Assembly (NCBI GenBank): GCA_963721725.1
Contig: CAVRLX010000030.1
Location: 1 to 64,000, forward strand
DNA length: 64,000 bases
Origin: RI-153 sp963721725
Lineage (GTDB): Bacteria; Chloroflexota; Anaerolineae; Caldilineales; Caldilineaceae
Direction of reading: 5' to 3'
The number at the start of each line of letters is the position of its first letter. Within the stretch, counting starts at the first letter, position 1. Positions 9,208 through 19,709 of the stretch are shown here, in pieces. The translations under genes were made by a program, and so were the position numbers. A model generated the notes under the pieces. It was not told where the DNA came from. It was given only the letters and a program-made list of their open reading frames with translations, and searched no databases.

Positions 9208-10698
9208 TCATCTTTGATACACCTTTACCTCTGGCATGAACTCAACGGTTTCGTCCAACGGAAACATCGGACGCTTGCACTGCACGTGGCCCAGGCTTTT
9301 GAGATTGGCGCTGGTGGAGCCAGGCGCGTCAATATGCAGCGTTTGCGCCGCCCACTCTGTGAACATGTGGGGTTGGCAGTGGGGCGATTTCACCACCACG
9401 GCATCAAAGCGGGTGGGATCTTGACCGTGTGCCCAGAAGAGTGATCGGTCAAACAAATTCACCGGGCGGCTGATGACGATAACAATGTGTTTGCCCACAG
9501 CCAAGACGGCAGTTTTGCCGCCATGCCAAATGGCGTTGTTGCTCTCGCTGACGAACTCGCCGTCGGAGATCATGCGCACGGTGGCGGTCACGGGCAGCGG
9601 ACTAAAGCGTTGGGCGTCCAGTTTGCCGCCCAGCGTGGTTTGGATGGTCGCGCCCACACCCGCAGCTTCAGCCTGGGCCACGGCGTCGGCGTCCACAATG
9701 GGCAGCAGCAGAGTGCCCGCGTAGTCGGCTGCCATCAGCGCGGCCAAAATGGCGTTGCTGTCGCCGGATGCGCCCGAACTGGTGGCGTCGGCAGCGTCGG
9801 TGAGAATGATCGTGCCGCCGCTGTGCGCTTTGGCAACGCGGACCATTTCGTCAAGCGTGATCAACGGCTGGTACATCTGCTCATGGGCTGCCCAGAAATC
9901 GTTCGCCATCGCCAATGCCTCGGCCTTTGCCTTCTCCACGTCACCATCCATCACGACAACTGTATTGGAACGCAACTCTGGCACGTCGGTGAAAGGGTTG
10001 CCGATAAACATGGCGGCGGACAGGCCATCGGCGCTGGCTTCAATGGCTTCGGCGCGGCGGATCATGCCGCCGATCAGCCCGGTCTCGGTGATCAATTCGT
10101 TGCCGCGCACCAGCGCCGGAATCGGCACCACAGCGGTGACGGGCTTTGCGCCCTCTTCGACAATGCGCAAGAGCAGGCGGGCGGCGCGCTCGCCGGTGGT
10201 GTACATGTCAATGTGCGGATAGGTGTGAAAGGCTACCACGGCGTCGGCGTGACGCAGAATGCGGTCGGTGAGGATACCGTGCAGGTCCATTGAGACGACA
10301 ATCGGCAGATCTTCGCCCACAACTTTGCGGGTTTCTTGCAAGAAGTAGCCTTCGGGATCGGGTTCTTCTTCCGACGCCATGGCCCCGTGCAGCGAGAAGT
10401 AGATGGCATCCACCGGCGGCGCGGCGCGGATGGCGTCCATAAATTCGCGGGCAATGCGCTCGTAATCGGCTTGGGCCGTTGGCCCGCCAGAGGTGATGGC
10501 ACGCACGCTGTACGTGGGCACAATTTTGATATCATCGCGCGCCCGAAAGAGATCGAGCGCGCCAGTCAGTTCGGTGTTAAGGCCGCGGTGAAAAGCGAGA
10601 ATCTCGTCGCCGAGGCTAATCTCGAAATCTTCATAGCGGCTGAGAACGGGGTTAAACGACGAAATTTCCTGTTTGCATTCAGCGATAAGAATACGCAT
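9208..10698 (-). CDS. M81 family metallopeptidase / MlrC-like hydrolase
   Basis: Intact 496-residue protein of the M81 (microcystinase C, MlrC) family, zinc-dependent amide hydrolases found far beyond microcystin degraders. It starts MRILIAECKQEISSFNPV, as family members do, at ATG 10698 with AGGAAAG upstream. The frame stays open to 10950, but that extension is unlike the family. Metal-binding candidates are in VSMDLHG and AFHTYPHIDMYTTGERA. Further signatures are SLHGAM and the late DAADATSSGASGDS. It sits between the dehydratase gene and a creatininase gene on the same strand, in keeping with amide or lactam catabolism. No signal peptide is visible, so it should be cytoplasmic. Confidence 0.88.
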   Translation of the reverse strand: MRILIAECKQEISSFNPVLSRYEDFEISLGDEILAFHRGLNTELTGALDLFRARDDIKIVPTYSVRAITSGGPTAQADYERIAREFMDAIRAAPPVDAIYFSLHGAMASEEEPDPEGYFLQETRKVVGEDLPIVVSMDLHGILTDRILRHADAVVAFHTYPHIDMYTTGERAARLLLRIVEEGAKPVTAVVPIPALVRGNELITETGLIGGMIRRAEAIEASADGLSAAMFIGNPFTDVPELRSNTVVVMDGDVEKAKAEALAMANDFWAAHEQMYQPLITLDEMVRVAKAHSGGTIILTDAADATSSGASGDSNAILAALMAADYAGTLLLPIVDADAVAQAEAAGVGATIQTTLGGKLDAQRFSPLPVTATVRMISDGEFVSESNNAIWHGGKTAVLAVGKHIVIVISRPVNLFDRSLFWAHGQDPTRFDAVVVKSPHCQPHMFTEWAAQTLHIDAPGSTSANLKSLGHVQCKRPMFPLDETVEFMPEVKVYQR

Positions 10699-10866
10699 GG
10701 CACTTTCCTGAACGAGATGCTGATGGAGAATGAGTGTAAAGTACAAAGCAGATTTGCAGCCACCCATTGAGGTATAATTGGTTTTATTACACTTGAGACT
10801 GAACGATTGGATGATTATCTCGAAGGAATAGGCACTTGCCTGTCCATAATGGATTGGAGTTGATCG

Positions 10867-11199
10867 ATGCAGGCTAAAAAACATCCTATTGACTACAAAA
10901 CTGAGATTGTAACTGTGATAGAAGAACTGCCGCCCGAACGTGCTGCGCAATTGTACAATTTTGCGCGCTTTCTCTTGGAAGAAACGAGATGGGCTGACCA
11001 GGCCCCTGCAATTGAGTATCCTGAGATGGAAGACTCACTTTCTGATGCGGAACTGGCCGACGAAGATGCTCTTTGGGAAGCAAATATGAGCCGCCACACA
11101 GAAAAGTTTGCGATGCTCAAAGCCCAAGCCAAAACCGAGGTGAAAGCACAGAAGACTTCCCCTATGTTCAAGGAAAACGGGGAATTCAACCTCGAATGA
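10867..11199 (+). CDS. Antitoxin-like small acidic protein
   Basis: A 110-residue acidic protein (many D and E in the second half). It begins with a short helix-rich segment (EELPPERAAQLYNFARFLLEE) that resembles DUF2281-type or YefM-like antitoxin N-termini. GGAG lies eight bases before the ATG, and a TATAAT stands at 10773-10778, though no good -35 box precedes it. Its stop overlaps the next start (ATGA), which makes the pair translationally coupled. The call rests on this coupling and the partner's ParE-like sequence. A neutral hypothetical protein cannot be excluded. Confidence 0.55.
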   Translation: MQAKKHPIDYKTEIVTVIEELPPERAAQLYNFARFLLEETRWADQAPAIEYPEMEDSLSDAELADEDALWEANMSRHTEKFAMLKAQAKTEVKAQKTSPMFKENGEFNLE

Positions 11200-11444
11200 A
11201 CTCCCTTATCACCTTCTCTTTCCGACAAGCCTTTCGCAGATTACCCCCGGAGATCCGAGAAAGAGCAAGGCGTGCCTATCAAGACTGGCGCGCCAATTCC
11301 AGCGCGCATAGATTCAAACGGGTGGGGGAAGATGTGTCAGTTCGCATTGATAGAAATTACCGTGCGCTTGGCTACGTTGAAGGTGACACCGTCTACTGGT
11401 ATTGGATTGGCAGACATGATGAGTATGATCGCCTGCTGGGATGA
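11196..11444 (+). CDS. ParE/RelE-like toxin candidate
   Basis: An 82-residue basic protein starting MNSLITFSFRQAFRRLPPEI at the ATG that overlaps the upstream stop. The pattern (F-R-x-L-P-x-E-I-R-E-R-A, then FKRVGEDVSVRIDRNYRALG and a W-I-G-R-H-D-E-Y-D end) fits the RelE/ParE superfamily. Members cut ribosome-bound mRNA or poison gyrase. The coupled acidic gene upstream would be the antitoxin. The family motif is clear enough, but which of the two activities it has cannot be told. Confidence 0.7.
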   Translation: MNSLITFSFRQAFRRLPPEIRERARRAYQDWRANSSAHRFKRVGEDVSVRIDRNYRALGYVEGDTVYWYWIGRHDEYDRLLG

Positions 11445-11512
11445 CATTCTCTTCGATTTTATTTCGATTAAAATCCGTTTCATCCGCCCTATCGGCTTCA
11501 TCCGCGTTCTAT

Positions 11513-12334
11513 CTACCAACGAATCTGCGACTGCACCGGCCCGGTGTGTTGATCTGAGCGTTCGGCGATGGGCCAGCCTTGCCATTCGGTGGCGACATCC
11601 ACCAGCCCGGTGACGGCGGCCTCAAAGATGGCTTTGCCCTTTTCCGCCGTGCCAGCCGTGGCATCGCCGTGAACGCCGGTTTTGGTCCAGCGCCCCCAAT
11701 AATCGTTAAAGCGCACCGGGTTGCTATAGATGCTGTCCGAGCTGACATATTTGCCGCGCACATCATCATCGGCGAGGGCTTTGTCCATTTGCACACGGTC
11801 CGCGGCCAGGTGCAGATAGAGCGAGGTCTCAAACTCGTCGGCGTGGGCCATGACCTCGGTCTCTTTGACACGGTTGAAGGCGTCCATCGCCAGCGGGAAG
11901 TAGCCCAGCGCGCCGCAGAGCGAGCCAGTTTCGAGCACGGTTTTGCGGGCCACCAGATCAATGAGCGGCGTGTTGGAACCGTGACCGTTGACCAACAGTA
12001 TCTTTTTGAAACCGTGATAGGCCACGCTTTTGGTGATGTTGAGGCAGAAGGCGATAAAGACGTCTGGCTCAATGTGGATGGTGCCGGGAAAGTCAATGTG
12101 GTGCCGGTTGAGTCCATAGGCAATCGGCGGCAGCACCAAAATTTTGTCGGGGGCGCGGCGGCCTGCCTCCAGGCAGATCGACTCGCACAAAAAAACGTCA
12201 ACATCGAGCGGCAGGTGATGACCGTGCTGTTCGGTGGAGCCTGTGGGCAGAATCACGACTTTCTGCATGGCGATGGCTTCGTTCATCTCCGGCCAGGTCA
12301 GCCGATTGTAGCGATATTCAGTTTGTGCAGACAT
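11513..12334 (-). CDS. Creatininase family amidohydrolase
   Basis: A 273-residue member of the creatininase family, metal-dependent hydrolases of cyclic amides such as creatinine and of formamide intermediates. Metal-binding residues are in PTGSTEQHGHHLPLDVDV (E, H and D) and VNGHGSN. A later ADEFETSLYLHL carries the third-site glutamate. I place the start at ATG 12334 (MSAQTEYRYNRLTWPEM) because the family begins just before the TWPE segment; the frame stays open to 12427. It is the most upstream gene of the 6.7-12.3 kb minus-strand series, but the toxin-antitoxin pair lies between it and the M81 gene, so it has its own transcript. Confidence 0.87.
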   Translation of the reverse strand: MSAQTEYRYNRLTWPEMNEAIAMQKVVILPTGSTEQHGHHLPLDVDVFLCESICLEAGRRAPDKILVLPPIAYGLNRHHIDFPGTIHIEPDVFIAFCLNITKSVAYHGFKKILLVNGHGSNTPLIDLVARKTVLETGSLCGALGYFPLAMDAFNRVKETEVMAHADEFETSLYLHLAADRVQMDKALADDDVRGKYVSSDSIYSNPVRFNDYWGRWTKTGVHGDATAGTAEKGKAIFEAAVTGLVDVATEWQGWPIAERSDQHTGPVQSQIRW

Positions 12335-12561
12335 GGTGGGTTCGCTTTCCGTGGTGTTTGGGAAGGTCTGTGGTGTGTCTAATATGCGTCGATTGGGGAA
12401 GATTGTCAACCGAGGCAACGCATACAAAATCGTGTAGTTTGACCCATACTCGGCTTTGAATTACGATAGGTTGAATGGCCGACGCGTAAATCGTGCCCGT
12501 CTTTCTCCAAGTCGGCTATACTTCCATTTCTGCCATCCTAACCTATACCCTAGTGGACCGT

Positions 12562-13587
12562 ATGAAAGACCCAAGCCAAGCCTCTGCATCCGTTCATCCT
12601 GTGATTTCTGTGGTGGTGCCGATCTTCAACGAAGAAGCCGTAATCCCCGAACTCTACCGACGGATGGTCGAGGTCATGGATACGGTGATTGGCGAACCGT
12701 GGGAACTGATCTGCATCAACGACGGCAGCCGTGATCGCTCCGCCGAGATGTTGCGCGAGATCCACGCCCGCGACCCGCGCATCAAACTGGTCAACTTTAG
12801 CCGCAACTTCGGACACCAGATCGCCATCACGGCGGGCATGGACTATGCCCAGGGCGACGCCGTGGTGATCATTGACGCCGATCTGCAAGATCCGCCTGAA
12901 CTCATCGCCGAGATGATCGCCAAATGGCGCGAGGGCTATGAAGTGGTCTATGCTGTGCGCGCCGACCGCCGCGGTGAATCCTTCTTCAAGGTGTGGACGG
13001 CCAGCCTCTTTTATCGGCTGCTGCGCCGCATCACCGACGTGGACATTCCATTGGATACTGGCGATTTTCGCCTGATGGATCGGCGGGTGATCCTCGCCAT
13101 GCGCCGTCTGCGCGAACATCACCGCTTCATGCGCGGCCTGAGCAGTTGGCTGGGCTTCCGTCAGATCGGCATCCCCTATCAGCGGTCCGAACGCTTCGCC
13201 GGCGAAACCAAATACCCGTTGCGCAAAATGTTGCGGCTGACCGGCGACGCCATCACCAGTTTTAGTTATCTGCCTTTGCGGCTGGCAACCTATTTTGGCT
13301 TTGGGCTGGCGCTGATTAGCTTGATCGGGATTATGGTTACGGTGGCGCTGCGGCTTTCGGGCAATAACGTTTTTTTCGGGCAGGCTACAACACTGGTGGC
13401 GGTGCTCTTTTTGGGCGGCATCCAGTTGATATTTCTGGGCATCATGGGTGAATATCTGGCGCGCATCTACGACGAAACCAAAGGTCGCCCGCTCTATATT
13501 GTCTCCACGGCACATGGCTTTGCCGATGTGGACGAAGCCCCGCCGCCGTCTGTGAATTTGCAAGAACCACACGCCGTGGTGGACTAA
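12562..13587 (+). CDS. Family 2 glycosyltransferase, DPM1/GtrB-like, with two membrane helices
   Basis: A 341-residue enzyme that would transfer a sugar from a nucleotide donor to a polyprenyl phosphate at the membrane. The GT-A domain opens ISVVVPIFNEEAVIPELYRR and has INDGSRDRS, then LVNFSRNFGHQIAI and the DXD-type VVIIDADLQDPPELI. The amphipathic region FAGETKYPLRKMLRLT leads into two hydrophobic segments at about residues 240-265 and 275-300. ATG 12562 starts the protein just before the conserved region but has no clear ribosome-binding site. A GTG at 12493 would add 23 hydrophobic residues. The NUDIX gene follows closely. Confidence 0.87.
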   Translation: MKDPSQASASVHPVISVVVPIFNEEAVIPELYRRMVEVMDTVIGEPWELICINDGSRDRSAEMLREIHARDPRIKLVNFSRNFGHQIAITAGMDYAQGDAVVIIDADLQDPPELIAEMIAKWREGYEVVYAVRADRRGESFFKVWTASLFYRLLRRITDVDIPLDTGDFRLMDRRVILAMRRLREHHRFMRGLSSWLGFRQIGIPYQRSERFAGETKYPLRKMLRLTGDAITSFSYLPLRLATYFGFGLALISLIGIMVTVALRLSGNNVFFGQATTLVAVLFLGGIQLIFLGIMGEYLARIYDETKGRPLYIVSTAHGFADVDEAPPPSVNLQEPHAVVD

Positions 13588-13611
13588 AAAGGCATTGGAT
13601 ATTGGGGATTT

Positions 13612-14139
13612 ATGCAGGCCAGTGAGCAAGGGTTAAAGACAGACCAAGTCATGCGCTACAGCGTCATTCCGCGCACGCTGATTTTTCTCACCCGCAGCGA
13701 GCCAGAACGCCAGGTTTTGCTGCTCAAGGGCGCGCCCACCAAGCGGCTGTGGGCGCACAAGTACAACGGCATCGGCGGCCATGTGGAGTGGAACGAAACT
13801 GTATTGGCGGCGGCCCAGCGCGAATTAGCCGAAGAAACGGGCATTACTGGCGTCGAGCTACACTTGCGCGGCATTCTCAACGTTGCCGTGGGCGCGCCGC
13901 CCACAGAGACGCCGGGCGGGGTGGCCGTCTATCTCTTCACCGGCAAGGCCAACGAACAGCCTGTGCAGGCCGGGCCAGAAGGGCTGGCCGAATGGCTGCC
14001 TGTGGCCGAGATCGCACAATACGCCCTGGTGGACGATCTCTATGTCTTGCTTCCGCGCTTGCTAAAGGGGGCGCAGCCTGTCTATGCTCGCTATTTCCCC
14101 GGCGACGATGGAGGTATGATCTATGCGTTTCAAGACTAA
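13612..14139 (+). CDS. NUDIX hydrolase
   Basis: A 175-residue NUDIX pyrophosphohydrolase. The box GGHVEWNETVLAAAQRELAE-ETGI fits GX5EX7REUXEEXGU completely. The substrate (an 8-oxo nucleotide, NDP-sugar or other diphosphate) is not readable from sequence; the preceding segment LLLKGAPTKRLWAHKYNGIG resembles 8-oxo-dGTP diphosphatases. ATG 13612 follows GGGG at five bases. ATG 13651 is an alternative. It sits 24 bases after the glycosyltransferase and may be co-transcribed with it. Confidence 0.88.
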   Translation: MQASEQGLKTDQVMRYSVIPRTLIFLTRSEPERQVLLLKGAPTKRLWAHKYNGIGGHVEWNETVLAAAQRELAEETGITGVELHLRGILNVAVGAPPTETPGGVAVYLFTGKANEQPVQAGPEGLAEWLPVAEIAQYALVDDLYVLLPRLLKGAQPVYARYFPGDDGGMIYAFQD

Positions 14140-14193
14140 AGTCGCCCGTTTATTTCCATCTTTGGGGACTGTACAACAGAGCAAGATCCTGCC

Positions 14194-14574
14194 ATGATTC
14201 GCACAGGCGTTGACATTATCGAAATTGCCCGGGTGCGCCGCGCCGTAGAGCGACATGGCGAGCGTTTTTTACAGCGCATCTATACTGCCGACGAACTGGC
14301 TTATTGTGGCGGACGGATGGAATCGTTGGCGGTGCGCTTTGCTGCCAAAGAGGCGGCGGTCAAAGCGCTGGGCACGGGGAGTTGGCGGGCCAATGTGTGC
14401 TGGACCGATGTCGAGGTGGTGCGTGATGCCGTTAGCGGCGCGCCCGCCCTGGCCCTGCACAACGGCGCACAGGACCATGCCCTGGCGTTGTCGCTGGCCG
14501 AGTGGTCGTTGAGTTTGAGCCATAGTCGTGAGTATGCTGTCGCCTTTGTGGTGGCGCTGGGCAGTCGGTCGTGA
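14194..14574 (+). CDS. acpS: Holo-[acyl-carrier-protein] synthase
   Basis: AcpS of 126 residues moves the 4'-phosphopantetheine arm of coenzyme A onto the serine of acyl carrier protein. The signatures are the opening MIRTGVDIIEIARVRRAVER (the Asp of GVDI binds magnesium) and the central RFAAKEAAVKALGTG (with the metal-ligand glutamate). A late LSLSHSREYAVAFVVA completes the fold. The length is normal. The stop overlaps a GTG in frame with the next gene, whose real start is further on. Confidence 0.93.
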   Translation: MIRTGVDIIEIARVRRAVERHGERFLQRIYTADELAYCGGRMESLAVRFAAKEAAVKALGTGSWRANVCWTDVEVVRDAVSGAPALALHNGAQDHALALSLAEWSLSLSHSREYAVAFVVALGSRS

Positions 14575-14606
14575 AGTTGCCGGGGATACAAAAGGAGTTA
14601 CTCCCC

Positions 14607-15329
14607 ATGACACAGATTAACCAGACAGAGAATTTATCAGAAGCTGTTTTACCCGTACGCGATGCTGAAGAGTTGCCCTTAATTCCGCTTGGATTCAATT
14701 ATATTGCCGAAGCAGACATGCGGGAACGAGCCGAGGAATTTTACCAGTGCATGAAGAGCCGCCGCAGTGTACGCGCCTTTTCGGATCGGCCTGTGCCGCG
14801 CGATGTGATTGAGAATTGCCTCCGGGCCGCCTCCACTGCGCCCAGCGGGGCCAATATGCAACCGTGGCACTTTGTAGCCGTGAGCGATGCCGATGTCAAG
14901 CGCAACATTCGTATTGCCGCCGAAATTGAGGAGCGATCCTTCTATACCCAGCGTGCGCCGCAAGAATGGCTGACGGCGTTGCGCCCGTTGGCAACCACCA
15001 GCGAAAAACCCTTTTTAGAGATTGCGCCCTATCTGATTGCCATCTTTGCCCAGCGCTATCACATGGACGACGCCCAAAATAAGGTCAAACATTATTACGT
15101 GACCGAATCGGTGGGCATTGCCACGGGCGTGCTGGTCACTGCCCTGCATTATTCGGGGCTGGCCTGTCTCACCCATACGCCCAGCCCCATGGGATTTCTC
15201 AACCAGATCCTCGACCGCCCAGACTATGAGCGGCCATTTTTATTGTTGGTCGTGGGCTACCCTGTGGAAGATGCAACGGTGCCTGATATTCGCCGTAAAG
15301 ATTTGCAAGCATTTACCACTTTCATATAG
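14607..15329 (+). CDS. Nitroreductase family flavoprotein, iodotyrosine-deiodinase-like
   Basis: A 240-residue FMN-dependent nitroreductase-fold protein. The phosphate-binding loop SRRSVRAFSDRPVPRDVIE is followed by RAASTAPSGANMQPWHFVAV, then TESVGIATGVLVTALHYSGL and PFLLLVVGYPVEDA. SGANMQPW and the long helical lid resemble the iodotyrosine deiodinase/BluB branch more than classic NfsB. AAGGAG eight bases upstream fixes the ATG at 14607. An earlier GTG at 14571 overlapping acpS is less likely. The reaction is not predictable; reductive dehalogenation of aromatic substrates is possible. Confidence 0.85.
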   Translation: MTQINQTENLSEAVLPVRDAEELPLIPLGFNYIAEADMRERAEEFYQCMKSRRSVRAFSDRPVPRDVIENCLRAASTAPSGANMQPWHFVAVSDADVKRNIRIAAEIEERSFYTQRAPQEWLTALRPLATTSEKPFLEIAPYLIAIFAQRYHMDDAQNKVKHYYVTESVGIATGVLVTALHYSGLACLTHTPSPMGFLNQILDRPDYERPFLLLVVGYPVEDATVPDIRRKDLQAFTTFI

Positions 15330-15343
15330 AATCGGTCTTTGCA

Positions 15344-15373
15344 TTGACAGTGTTTAGGCAGCGATGGTAGACT
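15344..15373 (+). promoter_or_regulatory. Promoter of the pyrG leader
   Basis: TTGACA (15344-15349), 18 bases, TAGACT (15368-15373). The start would be near 15380, giving a leader of more than 300 bases before pyrG. Confidence 0.55.
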
Positions 15374-15507
15374 TACGCGCTGTGAACGGACAAGAAAACC
15401 GTGAGATTGGCTGATGCTGGCGAGAGGAAACGTGTACAGAGGAATGCGCAACTGGCACACTTTCTATCTGCCGGATCAGACAGGTGACTCATTAAAATGA
15501 AGCGAGG

Positions 15508-15536
15508 CACGGAGAATGGTCTCCGTGTCTCTTTTG
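15508..15536 (+). terminator. Hairpin with T-rich tail in the pyrG leader (attenuator or sRNA end)
   Basis: CACGGAG (15508-15514) pairs with CTCCGTG (15521-15527), followed by TCTCTTTTG. It lies between the promoter at 15344 and the pyrG start at 15690, so it either ends a short RNA of about 155 bases or attenuates pyrG. The RNA matches no riboswitch, 6S or SRP consensus that I recognise. Confidence 0.5.
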
Positions 15537-15689
15537 TGTTAGCCGATGGGCAAAAAGTGGGTGAAATAGAGAGAAGGTTTATACCGTTATCATAACAGTA
15601 CGATAATGGGTGGCCTATAACACTCTCTGCCAATAATTTTGCATCGTCTGTTAAATCGTTAGAAGCGGGTAAATCACAGGTAGAGGGAC

Positions 15690-17387
<1,698 letters not shown>

Positions 17388-17539
17388 CGCGATGTCCCCG
17401 GTTCTTTGATTCGAGCCAGGGAATTGGTAAAATTCAGGGTTTGTCAGGCGCTTTGTAAATTGGCACTGACTGCTTGAACTGGATGAAGAGTATTCGTTTG
17501 GATTGGTCACAGTTGGATTTGTCACAGGAGGAAAAAGCT

Positions 17540-18310
17540 ATGTCGGGTCATTCTAAATGGTCAACCATTAAACGTAAAAAAGGGGCAAATGACGCGGCTC
17601 GCGGCAAAGTCTTTACCAAGCTTGCCCGTGAACTGCAACTGGCTGCCCGCGAAGGCGGTACAGACCCCGAAATGAACATGCGGCTGCGCTTGGCTGTGGA
17701 TAAAGCCAAAGCCGAAAATATGCCAAAAGATAATATTGAACGGGCCATTCGCCGCGGGGGCGGGCTGGATAAGGACGCCGAAGAGATCGAAGAAATTCTC
17801 TACGAAGGCTATGGTCCCAATGGCGTTGCTGTGTTGGTGGAGTGTCTGTCCGATAACCGGAATCGCACTATCTCGGAGGTACGGCATACGTTCAACCGGG
17901 CTGGTGGCAGTCTGGGCGAGCCAAACTCGGTGGCATGGCAATTTACCGCACGCGGTTACATCGCCTTCTATCGACAGGACGAGGATGGAGAAGCGCTGGA
18001 TATTGATCCTGATGCGATCTTCATGGCTGCGCTGGAAGCTGGCGCAGCCGATGTGGTGATCGGTGACGAGAGCGTTGAGGTCTATACCGAGCGCACCGAT
18101 CTGGCCCAAGTTGCCCAGGCATTGGAGAAAGATGGCTTTACGGTTAACGAGTCCGAGATCATCATGCAGCCCAACATGCCACTAGCATTAGAGGCAGAGG
18201 CCGGCATAGATTTGATTAACCTGATAGAGGCATTGGAGGACTTGGACGATGTGACCAAGGTTTACCATAACCTGGAAATCACCGAAGAGATGTTCGCCCA
18301 ACTGGCGTAA
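17540..18310 (+). CDS. yebC: YebC/PmpR family protein (TACO1 family)
   Basis: A 256-residue YebC-family protein. The family was long annotated as transcriptional regulators; members are now known to help ribosomes through proline stretches. The start MSGHSKWSTIKRKKGANDAA is the family hallmark, and ATG 17540 is preceded by AGGAGG. LAVDKAKAENMPKDNIERAI and the ILYEGYGPNGVAVLVE strand are also typical. It lies directly before ruvC (8 bases), the order seen in many bacteria. With efp downstream, two ribosome-stall relief factors share this cluster. Confidence 0.95.
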   Translation: MSGHSKWSTIKRKKGANDAARGKVFTKLARELQLAAREGGTDPEMNMRLRLAVDKAKAENMPKDNIERAIRRGGGLDKDAEEIEEILYEGYGPNGVAVLVECLSDNRNRTISEVRHTFNRAGGSLGEPNSVAWQFTARGYIAFYRQDEDGEALDIDPDAIFMAALEAGAADVVIGDESVEVYTERTDLAQVAQALEKDGFTVNESEIIMQPNMPLALEAEAGIDLINLIEALEDLDDVTKVYHNLEITEEMFAQLA

Positions 18311-18317
18311 ACATCCT

Positions 18318-18839
18318 ATGGATGAGATGCTAACCCGGAGCCGACGCGGAGAATGGGTGGTGCTGGGGATCGATCCCGGCACTGCCTCCACCGGGTATGG
18401 CGTCGTCCGTCAATCGCCTCAAGGCGACTTTCACTTGCTGGCCTGTGGCGTCATTCGCACCTCTCCCGATGAACTGATGCACTATCGCCTGCGGGAGATC
18501 TTTGAAGACGTGCAAAACCTGATTCAAGAGTTTTCTCCCGACGAAGTAGCCGTGGAACAGCTTTTCTTTGGCCGCAACGTAACCACGGCTATCTCTGTGG
18601 GGCAGGCGCGTGGGGCTGCATTGCTGGCTGCGGCCCTGAACGACTTGCCCCTGGCTGAATATACACCGGCCTCTGTGAAACAGGCACTGACCGGCTATGG
18701 AAATGCAGATAAATTGCAAATGCAGTTAATGGTTCAACAGATCTTAAACTTAGAGGAGATTCCTCATCCTGATGATGCCGCCGATGGCGTTGCAATTGCT
18801 TTGTGTCATCTTCAAACGGCCCGCTATCGGGATTTGTAG
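18318..18839 (+). CDS. ruvC: Crossover junction endodeoxyribonuclease RuvC
   Basis: Holliday junction resolvase of 173 residues. The catalytic carboxylates are in VLGIDPGTASTGYGVV (D), VAVEQLFFGRN (E) and HPDDAADGVAIALCH (two D). Eight bases separate it from yebC. The next gene in the same direction is a response regulator, not ruvA, which comes after that. ruvB is not in the window. Confidence 0.95.
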   Translation: MDEMLTRSRRGEWVVLGIDPGTASTGYGVVRQSPQGDFHLLACGVIRTSPDELMHYRLREIFEDVQNLIQEFSPDEVAVEQLFFGRNVTTAISVGQARGAALLAAALNDLPLAEYTPASVKQALTGYGNADKLQMQLMVQQILNLEEIPHPDDAADGVAIALCHLQTARYRDL

Positions 18840-18931
18840 GAAGAGTCGCAGTATTTGCCAGCAACAGACTCCGCTCTGTGCTGGTATCATCCTTGCATAT
18901 CTATAAACGTGTGCAAAAAGGTAGATACTTT

Positions 18932-19681
18932 ATGAGTAATTTGTCAACGCCGAGTCGGAGAAAATTCCAACCCCGCATTATGGTGGTGGAGGATGAAGAG
19001 TTTTTGCGCAGCCTGCTCCAGGTCTCGCTGGAGAAAGAGGGCTATATGGTTTTGACTGCCCCCGATGGGGTGAAAGCCATGCAGATCTTCAATTCTATGC
19101 CCATTGATTTGATCTTGTTGGATGTGATCATGCCCAACATGGATGGTTTCGAAGTCTGTGCTGAGATCCGCAAACGTTCGGACGTGCCGATTGTGATGCT
19201 GACAGCGCTGAATAGCCCTGACGACACAGTCGAAGGCTTTGAACTGGGCGCAGATGATTTCATCAGCAAACCCTTTACGTTCAAAGAGGTCCACGCCCGG
19301 CTCCAGGCTATTTTGCGGCGCATTCAGTGGACACGTGAACAGCCGTCGTTTACGATTATGACGTATGGCAGCATTGTCCTCAACGACGAAGAACATAGCG
19401 TGGTGGTGCGTGGCGAGCAGGTCCACTTGACCCCCATAGAGTATCAGTTGCTGCACTTTTTAATGAGCAATGCCAACCGGCCCATCTCCAAAGAAGTCCT
19501 CTTTAAGGAAGTGTGGGGCTATGATTTTACCGGTGGCACCAATCTGGTGGAGGTTGCCATGCGCCGCCTGCGCGAAAAGATTGAGGGCAATCCGTCTACG
19601 CCGGAATATCTGATCACCGTGCGCGGGGCAGGCTACAAATTCGCCACGCCAGAGGCCAGCCCATCCAATACCCTTTCTTAA
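18932..19681 (+). CDS. OmpR/PhoB-family response regulator
   Basis: A 249-residue two-component regulator. The receiver domain has the acidic pair in MVVEDEEFL, the phosphoacceptor aspartate D64 in LILLDVIMPNMDGFE, the switch Thr in VMLTALN and the lysine in FISKPF. The winged-helix DNA-binding domain occupies about residues 145-240 (LTPIEYQLLHFLMSN, VEVAMRRLREKI, LITVRGAGYKF). ATG 18932 follows AAAGG. No histidine kinase gene is nearby. It is inserted between ruvC and ruvA, so its transcription may be tied to DNA repair genes, but no target is known. Confidence 0.92.
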   Translation: MSNLSTPSRRKFQPRIMVVEDEEFLRSLLQVSLEKEGYMVLTAPDGVKAMQIFNSMPIDLILLDVIMPNMDGFEVCAEIRKRSDVPIVMLTALNSPDDTVEGFELGADDFISKPFTFKEVHARLQAILRRIQWTREQPSFTIMTYGSIVLNDEEHSVVVRGEQVHLTPIEYQLLHFLMSNANRPISKEVLFKEVWGYDFTGGTNLVEVAMRRLREKIEGNPSTPEYLITVRGAGYKFATPEASPSNTLS

Positions 19682-19709
19682 CCATCGGCCCCATGCCGGA
19701 GAAACCCCT

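Noticed and set aside
10699..10950. N-terminal extension of the M81 protein
   Set aside because: The family begins MRILIAE and ATG 10698 has its own ribosome-binding site.
12550..13629. Leftward 359-codon open frame over the glycosyltransferase
   Set aside because: Antisense shadow; the plus-strand gene has a full set of GT2 motifs.
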